A stretch of DNA of 38,042 nucleotides, taken from a virus. Below the pieces are notes generated by a model. That model did no database searches and was not told the origin of the DNA. It saw only the letters and a list, made by a program, of their open reading frames with translations. Within the stretch, counting starts at the first letter, position 1. The number at the start of each line of letters is the position of its first letter. Location: positions 1 through 38,042 of IMG/VR virus record IMGVR_UViG_3300020214_000047; one strand, given 5' to 3'. Made by a program: the position numbers and the translations under genes. Shown here piece by piece: positions 24,201-31,184 of this stretch.

Positions 24201-27200
24201 AATAGATTTAGCAATGATAAAATTTTCTTCAATGGCGCACCCGTAACCGATCTTATAGATTTACGTCCAAGAGTTTCTCCATATAATCCATCTACCGCGA
24301 CTCTTTCTCCATTTGAATGGGGTGCAAGAACTTTTGATTCTTCTACAAATTCATCCTCATTTGTCTTAGCAAAAAGTAAAAATTTAAATTTATCTTATAA
24401 GTATTACCTTCCGAGAATTGATAGACTTTATTTGGATAGAAGTGGTGAATTTATTTTAAAGGAAGGTGTTCCATCAATAAATCCCGTATCTCCAGATTCA
24501 GTTGATAGTGCTATTGAAGTTGCTACGATATCTTTACCTGCATATGTATATAATATTCAACAAGTACAAGTTAGAGTAACATCTCATAAGAGATATAGAA
24601 TGCAAGATATATCTAAACTTGAAGATAGATTAAAAAATGTAGAATATTATAGTTCATTGAGTTTACTAGAAACTGATACCAAAAGTTTAGTGATAAGAGA
24701 TGCAACAACTCGTTTAGATAAGTTCAAGTGTGGATTTTTAGTTGATAATTTTAGATCAAACTTATCAGGAGCCGTGGGAGATCCTCTTAATAGATGTAGT
24801 ACCGATACGGCTGAGGGGCTAGTTAGACCTCAACACTATACGACTTCTATTGATTTATTACTTGGATCAGAAGCAGTTATAGGAGTTGCAAATACGTCTA
24901 ATCCAAATGCAGATTTGAGATTCGTTAGAGATCTTGGAACGCCAAATGCTGTTAAAGTTGGAGATATTGTTTGTTTAAGATATACTGATACCCAATGGTT
25001 GCAAAATAGATTTGCTACTAGATCAGAAAATGTCAATCCTTTTAATGTAGTAAATTGGATTGGTACAATAGAATTAAATCCATCAACGGATACTTGGGTT
25101 GAAACTAGAAGAAGTGCAAGAACTATTGATCAAGAAGGTAATTATGCTGATACTATTGCTCAACTTGGTGTTGATACAAATACTGGATTATCTCCCATAG
25201 ATTGGGGATCTTGGGAAACTACCTGGACTGGAACTAGACAAACTTCAAGCGTTCCTGTGGGTAGAATTCAAACCGGAACTGACACTCTTTCCAGCGTAAC
25301 AAGCCGTGGCCGCTTCGTGGGCGGCAGAGGCATTCCAATCACTACTACAACAACATTAAGAGATAATTATATTGATTTTAATAATGTAACTACCTTAACT
25401 ACTAACAATCAAAGTAGACAGGGAATTCAATTTAGAGTTACTGAACAAACTGATACCACCAATCTTGGAGATAGAGTAGTATCAACAGATATTATTCATA
25501 TAATGCGTTCTAGAAATATAGAATTTATTGGTAGAAGATTAAAACCAAGAACTAGACTATATGCATTTTTTGATAATGTAGCTGTAACTCAATACATTGT
25601 TCCAAAACTAATTGAAATACAAATGCAGAGTGGAACTTTCTCTTTGGGAGAAGCTGTTACTGGAACTTCAGGAACGGTTTCTATTAGATTTAGATTGGCT
25701 AAATTGAATCACAAGTATGGTCCATACAACAATCCAACTCAAGTTTTTGCCACTAATCCATATAATACCAGTGAAACTATTCCCGCTTCATATTCTAGTA
25801 CTACATCTTTACTAAATGTAGATACCGCAAGTTTAGAATTACAAGCTGCATCTGGATTTTATGGTTACATTGTAAATGGAATGCAATTACGTGGAGAAAC
25901 AAGTGGTGCAGTAGCTAGAATTAATAATTTAAGACTTATTAGTGATGAAGCAGGAACTCTTATTGGATCATTCCGTATTCCTCAGCCAACACTAACTTCA
26001 ACCACTACATTTTCAACTGGAACAAAAACATTTACTTTAACATCAAGTGAGCAAAACACTACAGTTGGAGGTACTGAATCTAGTGCTGCCGAAGCATCTT
26101 ATACTGCTAGTGGATCTATTAGTAATATTGAAGAACTTACCCTCCGAGTTAGAAATGCGACCATCGAGAGAAATATTAGAACTGATGCAAGAACAACGAC
26201 ATCTACAGACACTCGGACTGTAGCATCAACATCATTCACTGATAGAGTTGTAAGACAAACAAGGTGGGTTGATCCTTTAGCACAATCATTTGAAGTGCCA
26301 GAAAATCCAGGAATCTTTATTACCAAGGTAGATGTATTTTTCAGAACAAAAGATACTAGAAATCTTCCAGTTACAATGCAAGTCAGAACTATGCAAACTG
26401 GTTTGCCAACACAAGAAATTCTTCCTTTTGGTGAAGTGATATTAGACCCATCTCAAGTCAATATTTCTGAAAATGGATTAACCGCTACAACATTTACATT
26501 TCCATCTCCAGTTTATTGTGAAGGCGGTCAAGCGTATTGTGTTGTTTTACTTTCAGCTTCCGATGAATACACGGTTTGGATTTCCAGAATGGGAGAACAA
26601 GATATTACAACCGTAGGTAGAGTTGAATCTGAAAGAGTTGTAGTTTCTTCACAACCATTATTAGGATCTTTATTTAAATCTCAAAATGGAGCTACTTGGG
26701 ATCCAAGTCAACTTGAAGATCTGAAACTAACGATTTATAGAGCCGATTTTTATAGAGGAACTTCTACAATAAGATTCTATAATCCAGAATTGAATATTGG
26801 AAATAATCAAATTACAACTTTAAGAACTAATCCGATTGATACTATTTCTAGGTCTGCATTAGTAGGTATTGCTAGAAGTCTTACCTCTGCAGAACAAAAT
26901 GCATTAGTTCCTGGAACAACAGTGTTGCAAAATAATAATCCCAATTTCTCCGCAAAACTTACAAATATTGCAGGAGCTATTGGAATAGGAAGTACATTGA
27001 CACTAACAAATGTCGGTACGTCTTTTACTTCTACTTCCAGAACTTATTCCAATGTTAATTTAATATCTCTGAGTGGAACTGGTGTAGGTGCAAAAATAAA
27101 TCTTACAGTTACTGGAGGAGTTGCTGTTGCTGCCACTGTTTCTATTGGTGGCACTGGATATACTGCTGGAGATTCATTAGGTATTGATTTTTCAAATACT

Positions 27201-28781
27201 GATAATAGAGGTAAAAATCTTGTTTTAACAATACCAAACAATATTGGTATAATATCTTCTTTCAATTCTTTAATTTTAGATAGAGTTCAAGGCGTTATAA
27301 AGGAAAATGCAATTGACTCGCTGAGTTATATTGCAAGCGGTGGTCTGACAAATTTATCAGGAGTAACTGTAAGATATTCAAGTATAAAGTCAGATGGACT
27401 TCATTTTAGAGTTTATCATAATAATCATGGAATGTATGCGGATAATGATTTTGTAACTCTAACTGGTATAGAATCAGATAGTAGACCTGTAACATTGACT
27501 TCTTCAGTTTCTCCATCTTCTACTAGTGCAATCGTAGTAAGTTCTGTTGGAATATTAACAACTTTTGAAAACTTGCCGGTTAGTAATTTGAATCCAGGAT
27601 ATATATTGATAGAAGATGAGATTATTAAGTATACTGGAGTTGTTACTTCTACAAATTCACTTAATGGAATTCAGAGAAATATTGGAGGATCTACTTCAGG
27701 ATCTTATCCGATTGGAAATTCTGTATATAAGTATGAATTATCTGGAGTATCTTTAAACAGAATAAATAAGACTCATAGCCTAGCTGATGCAGATCAATCT
27801 AAATATCCAAATGATTTAGATTATTATTATATAAAAATACCTCAAGGTGGAATTGCTGGAGTGGCAATTACCGATAGAGCTTCTTTAAATGTAAATTCAT
27901 TCCCAGAATTACACTTCTCCTCTAGTAAATCTTGTGGTTCTTACGATATTGTTCCTCTTGCCGGATCACCCAGAGGCCCAAAAGCAACTCAAAATATTCC
28001 GTTTAATGCAATTAGACCGAGTATTCAAAGTATATTGCCAACAGGAACAAGCCTTTCAGCTAGAGCAAGAACTTTTTCTGGATCTACACCAGATTCAAAT
28101 TTAATAGCATTTGTGGATCAAGGATTTCAAACTGTATCTTTAAATGAAACGACTTATTTCGAATCTCCAAGAATTATTGCTTCAAAAGTAAATGAGACTA
28201 CTTACTTGTCTAATTTCCCAGGATTCAAGTCATTTACTTTGGAAGTGGATATGACAACTAATAATCCTTTAGTGTCTCCTGTCATAGATTTAGATAGGGT
28301 AAATTTGATTTCTATTGCAAATAGAATTAATTCTAAAGTAACTAACTATGTTAATGATTTTAGAATTAATACATCAAGATCAGATCCAACAGCGGCAGTC
28401 TATCTAAGTAAAATCGTTAATTTGGAAAGATCTTCCGACAACCTTAAAGTTATGTTTGATGCTTACAGACATTCTACAAATGATATAAGAGTGTTGTTTA
28501 GACTGTTTAGGTCTGACCAAAATTCAAGTCCTTTATGGGAATTATTCCCAGGTTATACAAATTTAGATGTGAATCAAAATGTAATAAATTCTTCTAATAA
28601 TAATGGGTTACCAGATACAAATGTTCCATCTTCCAACTCTATTGGTGAATTCCTATCTTATGAATTTAATGCTAAGGATCTACCACAATTCCAAGGATTT
28701 CAAATTAAAATTTTAATGACAGGAACTAACTCCTCTTACGTGCCTCAAATAAAAGATTTTAGAGCAATAGCTACAGTATAA
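21255..28781 (+). CDS. 2,508-residue virion structural protein with DUF4815-like N-terminus
   Basis: The N-terminus (residues 10-70: YFDDFDKSKNYQRVLFKPG, QARELTTLQSVLQDQVEKFG, KEGAVVIPG) is the signature of the DUF4815 family of T4-like marine phage tail proteins, continued by ISPGKAYVKGYEVE near 356. Later come VTDLIDLRPRVSPYNP (about 995), a short coiled-coil segment DISKLEDRLKNVEYYSSLSL (about 1118), and a beta region starting WVDPLAQSFEVPENPGIFI (about 1670) with CEGGQAYCVVLL. An EDEIIKYTG turn near 2118 recalls the giant protein, and the end is SYVPQIKDFRAIATV. No signal peptide or transmembrane helix is evident. It follows gp8 by six bases, so a peripheral baseplate or proximal fibre component is likely; T4 places gp9-gp12 here, but homology to those is not demonstrated. 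Confidence 0.85.
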   Translation: MAQNTNLNTSPYFDDFDKSKNYQRVLFKPGTPIQARELTTLQSVLQDQVEKFGKHFLKEGAVVIPGSIAYDSEYTCIQIDPTHLGLLVSLYLSNFVGKQIKGSSSGVIAKVESIITDSESENNNYTLYVKYQGSGETDFTSTKFKDGEDLVSIETIDYGVGSIRQDSTFATCITTDAAATGSAVKIENGVYFIRGFFVDVFAETLILDQYSNSPSYRIGLNINEEIAVASVINQDLFDNARGFSNFAAPGADRLKISASLAKKSLEDFNDESFIELMRIENGNLLKFFKKVELDKLILDTLARRTHDESGDYYIKPFTVSAKESLNDGIGNDGIFNPSQLTKQGNIPSDDLLTLQISPGKAYVKGYEVETINTISLDSKKPRTTAENNNTSVTVNLGNQLELNNVFGTTNVGFGTTSQVRLFSNRTSTPGSASGIQVGVARVYDLKLKNSAYLNAASVFQTVLFDIQIYTYINLNTTITLTTPAYIEGKNSGATGFLAKNASNTNELVLYQTTGKFSIQEAIIINGVENSRIISKADNYSISDVRQLAGTGLSGNIFTADTILNQNILLAPVTSGFTISTSNSGISTITTSNINFGVGIRTGDIISYTKPSETIPTFNRVTSVNASSRSIVVQATTNISNVCSGSLPTGSVTSNEVFKVAPRILNSTQAYLYERLEHNNIDSVDLSNGNLVFRKSYPVNIASNSFTVTLESDTTITAEPFDEEDYTIIYANGAIEPLDETKFTITAGRTVTFVDLSVASGSATLIATLKKQNLQARRKIHKRGAILNIVRSSQVGSGIGSTSLDDGLTYSSIYGTRVQDDKISLQTPDVTELVAIFESNDTNEPDVPKLQMINLSSNILNSINGEIIYGDSSNARAMLIANNGSNRVDFVYVNENSFIKDEKVTFLESNITAIVDYTIEGDRNIINDFIFNNGQEQDIVNYSYIQRKDSTTAPSKKLKIIFNHYFINSSDTGNLVVANSYDINRFSNDKIFFNGAPVTDLIDLRPRVSPYNPSTATLSPFEWGARTFDSSTNSSSFVLAKSKNLNLSYKYYLPRIDRLYLDRSGEFILKEGVPSINPVSPDSVDSAIEVATISLPAYVYNIQQVQVRVTSHKRYRMQDISKLEDRLKNVEYYSSLSLLETDTKSLVIRDATTRLDKFKCGFLVDNFRSNLSGAVGDPLNRCSTDTAEGLVRPQHYTTSIDLLLGSEAVIGVANTSNPNADLRFVRDLGTPNAVKVGDIVCLRYTDTQWLQNRFATRSENVNPFNVVNWIGTIELNPSTDTWVETRRSARTIDQEGNYADTIAQLGVDTNTGLSPIDWGSWETTWTGTRQTSSVPVGRIQTGTDTLSSVTSRGRFVGGRGIPITTTTTLRDNYIDFNNVTTLTTNNQSRQGIQFRVTEQTDTTNLGDRVVSTDIIHIMRSRNIEFIGRRLKPRTRLYAFFDNVAVTQYIVPKLIEIQMQSGTFSLGEAVTGTSGTVSIRFRLAKLNHKYGPYNNPTQVFATNPYNTSETIPASYSSTTSLLNVDTASLELQAASGFYGYIVNGMQLRGETSGAVARINNLRLISDEAGTLIGSFRIPQPTLTSTTTFSTGTKTFTLTSSEQNTTVGGTESSAAEASYTASGSISNIEELTLRVRNATIERNIRTDARTTTSTDTRTVASTSFTDRVVRQTRWVDPLAQSFEVPENPGIFITKVDVFFRTKDTRNLPVTMQVRTMQTGLPTQEILPFGEVILDPSQVNISENGLTATTFTFPSPVYCEGGQAYCVVLLSASDEYTVWISRMGEQDITTVGRVESERVVVSSQPLLGSLFKSQNGATWDPSQLEDLKLTIYRADFYRGTSTIRFYNPELNIGNNQITTLRTNPIDTISRSALVGIARSLTSAEQNALVPGTTVLQNNNPNFSAKLTNIAGAIGIGSTLTLTNVGTSFTSTSRTYSNVNLISLSGTGVGAKINLTVTGGVAVAATVSIGGTGYTAGDSLGIDFSNTDNRGKNLVLTIPNNIGIISSFNSLILDRVQGVIKENAIDSLSYIASGGLTNLSGVTVRYSSIKSDGLHFRVYHNNHGMYADNDFVTLTGIESDSRPVTLTSSVSPSSTSAIVVSSVGILTTFENLPVSNLNPGYILIEDEIIKYTGVVTSTNSLNGIQRNIGGSTSGSYPIGNSVYKYELSGVSLNRINKTHSLADADQSKYPNDLDYYYIKIPQGGIAGVAITDRASLNVNSFPELHFSSSKSCGSYDIVPLAGSPRGPKATQNIPFNAIRPSIQSILPTGTSLSARARTFSGSTPDSNLIAFVDQGFQTVSLNETTYFESPRIIASKVNETTYLSNFPGFKSFTLEVDMTTNNPLVSPVIDLDRVNLISIANRINSKVTNYVNDFRINTSRSDPTAAVYLSKIVNLERSSDNLKVMFDAYRHSTNDIRVLFRLFRSDQNSSPLWELFPGYTNLDVNQNVINSSNNNGLPDTNVPSSNSIGEFLSYEFNAKDLPQFQGFQIKILMTGTNSSYVPQIKDFRAIATV
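25301..25332 (+). other. GC-rich patch with a hairpin inside an AT-rich gene
   Basis: About 32 bases are strongly GC-rich against an AT-rich background. They include GCCGC (25309-25313) pairing with GCGGC (25321-25325) around a seven-base loop. The patch encodes SRGRFVGGRGIP, and the Gly/Arg content explains part of the composition. Confidence 0.45.
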
Positions 28782-28782
28782 A

Positions 28783-28992
28783 ATGAATTTAATACCAATT
28801 GAAAACAATCCATCCCTATATAGAGACCCCGAATCTGGAGCAATTTTAAATTGTTCTTCATCGGACTACGATAATTATATGCATCATAAAAATTTAGTTA
28901 TTCAAGACCAAAATGAAATTCAAAAATTAAAGTCTGATGTAGATGAAATTAAAGATATGATGAAATTAATTTTATCTAAATTAGACCCCTGA
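28783..28992 (+). CDS. 69-residue coiled-coil protein, conserved in marine T4-like phages
   Basis: The start sits one base after the stop of the 2,508-residue gene (TAAAATG). The N-terminal half reads MNLIPIENNPSLYRDPESGA followed by ILNCSSSDYDNYM, a pattern I associate with small hypothetical proteins at this place in cyanomyoviruses. The C-terminal half (NEIQKLKSDVDEIKDMMKLI) has hydrophobic residues at heptad spacing and should form a coiled coil. Tight coupling to the large virion gene suggests a chaperone, adaptor or small virion part, but no function is established. Confidence 0.8.
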   Translation: MNLIPIENNPSLYRDPESGAILNCSSSDYDNYMHHKNLVIQDQNEIQKLKSDVDEIKDMMKLILSKLDP

Positions 28993-28993
28993 T

Positions 28994-29001
28994 CATAAAT
29001 A
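28994..29001 (+). promoter_or_regulatory. Candidate T4-type late promoter (CATAAATA)
   Basis: CATAAATA fits NATAAATA exactly. It begins two bases after the stop of the 69-residue gene and ends 20 bases before ATG 29022. It would start a unit covering 29022-31083, which ends in the terminator at 31120. Confidence 0.6.
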
Positions 29002-29021
29002 GTTAAAAACGGACTACTATA

Positions 29022-29354
29022 ATGGCGGCAAGGAATGTAAACTTAGTTCTTGAACAAGGGGTTGACTTTCAGGCTACCTTTACAATTAGGAATACTAATA
29101 ATGCACCATTAAATTTGACTGGATATACGGGTATTTCTTCAATTAGAAAACATCCAACATCCTCTACTGCTTATCCCTTAACTCTTACATTTGTAGATTT
29201 ATTAAATGGAAAAATTGCAGTTTCCATGGGACACACTGCAACTGATGCGATTGAAGGTGGTCGTTATGTTTATGATGTAATTCTTATTTCACCTAATGCT
29301 TACAGAACTAGGGCAGTGCAAGGAAATGTTCTGGTAACACCGGGGGTATCATAA
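29022..29354 (+). CDS. 110-residue virion-associated protein with Ig/BppU-like beta fold (predicted)
   Basis: The product begins MAARNVNLVLEQGVDFQATF and continues TIRNTNNAPLNLTGYTG, GKIAVSMGHTATDAIEGGRY and VYDVILISPNAYRTRAVQGN, ending VLVTPGVS. The pattern of a leading polar phrase, LNLTGYT, and a closing G(R/N)Y-Y-D segment resembles the Ig-like N-terminal domain found in BppU-type baseplate proteins and in small tail proteins of cyanophages. There is no signal peptide or transmembrane segment. Its TAA shares one base with the next ATG (29354), so the pair is coupled. A weak purine stretch (ACGG) precedes the start. Role in the tail is inferred from fold and context. Confidence 0.75.
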   Translation: MAARNVNLVLEQGVDFQATFTIRNTNNAPLNLTGYTGISSIRKHPTSSTAYPLTLTFVDLLNGKIAVSMGHTATDAIEGGRYVYDVILISPNAYRTRAVQGNVLVTPGVS

Positions 29355-30031
29355 TGACAGATTACATAGTAACTTTAAATGAACCCGGTCCATTTAGAAT
29401 TGGAGTTGATTATGAAATTCCAACAAAATCTATTCAATATGGAAATATAATTCTTGACAATATAAATTCTCAATTTACTGGAATTGCAAAAACCTTTACA
29501 TTAAATGCAAGCGGGACTGCATATGTGCCTACTAATCCTCAACAACTAATTGTAGTTAAAAATAATCTTGTAATGGAACCCCTTGAGGATTATGTTATTT
29601 CGACAAATAATGTTATATTTACCGTTGCTCCAAATTCAGGAGATGATGTTTTCATCATAGCTCTTTCAACAACCGCAGATCTAACACGAACGCTTAATTA
29701 TGTTATTGATAGCGGATCAATAACAATGCTTCCTGGAAATAAAGGATCTTTTACTATAGATGTAAGTGGGGTCATAGAATCTCTTGTAATTTTATCTGAT
29801 CAACAAGGTAATTTAACTTTAGATATTAAAAAATCTAACTACAATGATTTTCCAACTTTTACTTCAATAGTTGGTGGTGTTTATCCGCAAATGACAAATT
29901 CCAGAAAAGTTCGAAATGACACATTAACTGGATGGAATAAAACTATTGTAGCTGGTGATATACTTAGTTTTGATGTTATTGCGGTAAACAATATAAATCG
30001 TTTTCTAGTTTCTTTAAAATTAAAATTATAA
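29354..30031 (+). CDS. 225-residue tail-associated protein with an ISSQFTG-type module
   Basis: The start overlaps the previous stop by one base (TAATG). The first half carries a module, IILDNINSQFTGIAKTFTL, then QQLIVVKNNLVMEPLEDY and VISTNNVIFTVAPNSGDDVF. The same design appears in the giant gp7-position protein near 14107 and 17089. The second half (SITMLPGNKGSFTIDVSG, ESLVILSDQQGNLTLDIKKS, GWNKTIVAGDILSFDV) looks like a separate beta domain of the kind seen in fibre or adhesin heads. No enzymatic motif is visible. It lies between two fibre-like genes and is probably a structural adaptor or tip protein. Function is inferred from architecture only. Confidence 0.75.
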   Translation: MTDYIVTLNEPGPFRIGVDYEIPTKSIQYGNIILDNINSQFTGIAKTFTLNASGTAYVPTNPQQLIVVKNNLVMEPLEDYVISTNNVIFTVAPNSGDDVFIIALSTTADLTRTLNYVIDSGSITMLPGNKGSFTIDVSGVIESLVILSDQQGNLTLDIKKSNYNDFPTFTSIVGGVYPQMTNSRKVRNDTLTGWNKTIVAGDILSFDVIAVNNINRFLVSLKLKL

Positions 30032-30034
30032 ATA
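30027..30034 (+). promoter_or_regulatory. Late promoter with exact TATAAATA octamer
   Basis: TATAAATA is an exact copy of the T4 late-promoter consensus and overlaps the stop codon (TAA 30029-30031) of the upstream gene. ATG 30076 lies 41 bases downstream, leaving room for a leader with a strong ribosome binding site. Confidence 0.7.
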
Positions 30035-30060
30035 AAGATAGTTATTAAAATCATACCTGT

Positions 30061-30067
30061 AGGGGAG
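30061..30067 (+). promoter_or_regulatory. Strong Shine-Dalgarno AGGGGAG
   Basis: AGGGGAG ends eight bases before ATG 30076. It contrasts with the SD-less TAAAATG starts of the large genes and fixes the start. With the exact late promoter just upstream it suggests high expression of the 335-residue product. Confidence 0.7.
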
Positions 30068-30075
30068 TTGTTTAA

Positions 30076-31083
30076 ATGGCACTATTAGTTCCAAATATTG
30101 GAGAACTTGAGTCACTCAGATACTTGGTTGCAAACAACAACCATACTGCAAGTCTTGCTGACCAGTCTCCCAGAAACCTAGTTTTAAAACTTTTTACAAG
30201 TAACACCACTCCAGCTGAGTCGGATGTTCCTTCTGCAACTGAATATTATGAACCATATGGTATTGGAAACACAAATTCATATGGATTTGCTCCATATACG
30301 GGTTATCCATATTGTGTCAATAATAGATCAGATCAATCTTACACTTCTCAGACAGGTATTCTTCTTAATGGTTCACGTTGGAGAATTAATCAAGTAGGTT
30401 CTGGCACAACAGCAACATATCCAGAACAAACTTTTACATTCACTGGAGATGCTGGCAATGTTTACGGTTACCATGTAACTCGTGCAAATAACATGCCTAT
30501 CGCCGTCCAGGGCAAAGTTCACTATGCGTCAGTTGGTATTGGAACTACAATTACAAAAGGAAGCGCTAGTGATCCAACGATTGGTGTCGTAGGAAATAGT
30601 TATGTTGTTATCGATCCAGATATTACTATTGACGATTTAACTCTTGGAATGACTGTTGGTGGAAATGCTGGCATTCAAACTGGCACAAAAGTAATTGGAC
30701 TTGATAGGGCATTAAAAGTAGTTTATCTAGATAAACCATTAATTGATAATATTCAAGTTGCTACTGGTCCTACAATATCATTTAGTTTTGCTAAGATTCA
30801 AGCAACAGGTCACCAACTTGTAGCGGGTGATATCCTTTATATTGCTGCAGGAGCAGGAAACACAAGACATGACTCTAATGTTTATACAGTATTCTCAGTT
30901 CCTAATGCAAATGAGTTCTTTACAACTCCTTCTATCAATCCAATATTAAATACGGTTGTTGGATTGAATACCGCAACTCTTTATAGTTCTATTATGTATG
31001 CTGAAAGATTTACAAATGGTCCATACGCAATTCAAAATAATGGTGATCAAATTAAAATTACATTAAATGTTGCTCTTGATTGA
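30076..31083 (+). CDS. 335-residue structural/tail-fibre-associated protein, probably highly expressed
   Basis: The protein begins MALLVPNIGELESLRYLVAN and continues with SPRNLVLKLFTSNTTPAESD, TEYYEPYGIGNTNSYGFAPY, NGSRWRINQVG and a beta-rich C-terminal half (GHQLVAGDILYIAAGAG, MYAERFTNGPYAIQNNGDQI) ending KITLNVALD. This N-terminal pattern recurs in small structural proteins of cyanomyoviruses. It has no signal peptide, transmembrane helix or catalytic motif. An exact TATAAATA and a strong AGGGGAG precede it and a strong terminator follows, so it can be expressed as its own unit. The DNA is less extreme in AT content than the neighbouring genes, consistent with selection for expression. It may be an abundant virion component; the precise role is unknown. 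Confidence 0.8.
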   Translation: MALLVPNIGELESLRYLVANNNHTASLADQSPRNLVLKLFTSNTTPAESDVPSATEYYEPYGIGNTNSYGFAPYTGYPYCVNNRSDQSYTSQTGILLNGSRWRINQVGSGTTATYPEQTFTFTGDAGNVYGYHVTRANNMPIAVQGKVHYASVGIGTTITKGSASDPTIGVVGNSYVVIDPDITIDDLTLGMTVGGNAGIQTGTKVIGLDRALKVVYLDKPLIDNIQVATGPTISFSFAKIQATGHQLVAGDILYIAAGAGNTRHDSNVYTVFSVPNANEFFTTPSINPILNTVVGLNTATLYSSIMYAERFTNGPYAIQNNGDQIKITLNVALD

Positions 31084-31119
31084 TATTTAACAATCAATTT
31101 AATAATATTAATTGTGAAT

Positions 31120-31154
31120 GGAGGGTTGCTTTTTTGTAGCGATCCTCCTTTTTT
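31120..31154 (+). terminator. Strong intrinsic terminator
   Basis: GGAGGGTTGCT (31120-31130) pairs with AGCGATCCTCC (31138-31148): 11 pairs including two G-T wobbles, a seven-base loop, then six T residues (31149-31154). It lies 37 bases after the stop of the 335-residue gene and 30 bases before the next ATG. Confidence 0.88.
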
Positions 31155-31160
31155 AAGATT

Positions 31161-31168
31161 TATAGATG
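31161..31168 (+). promoter_or_regulatory. Weak late-promoter-like octamer before the repeat-protein gene
   Basis: TATAGATG agrees with TATAAATA at six of eight positions and lies 16 bases before ATG 31185, a spacing close to that at gp25. It is the best candidate I see between the terminator and the gene. It is weak, and readthrough is the alternative. Confidence 0.25.
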
Positions 31169-31184
31169 TTGGTAAGAATTCCAA

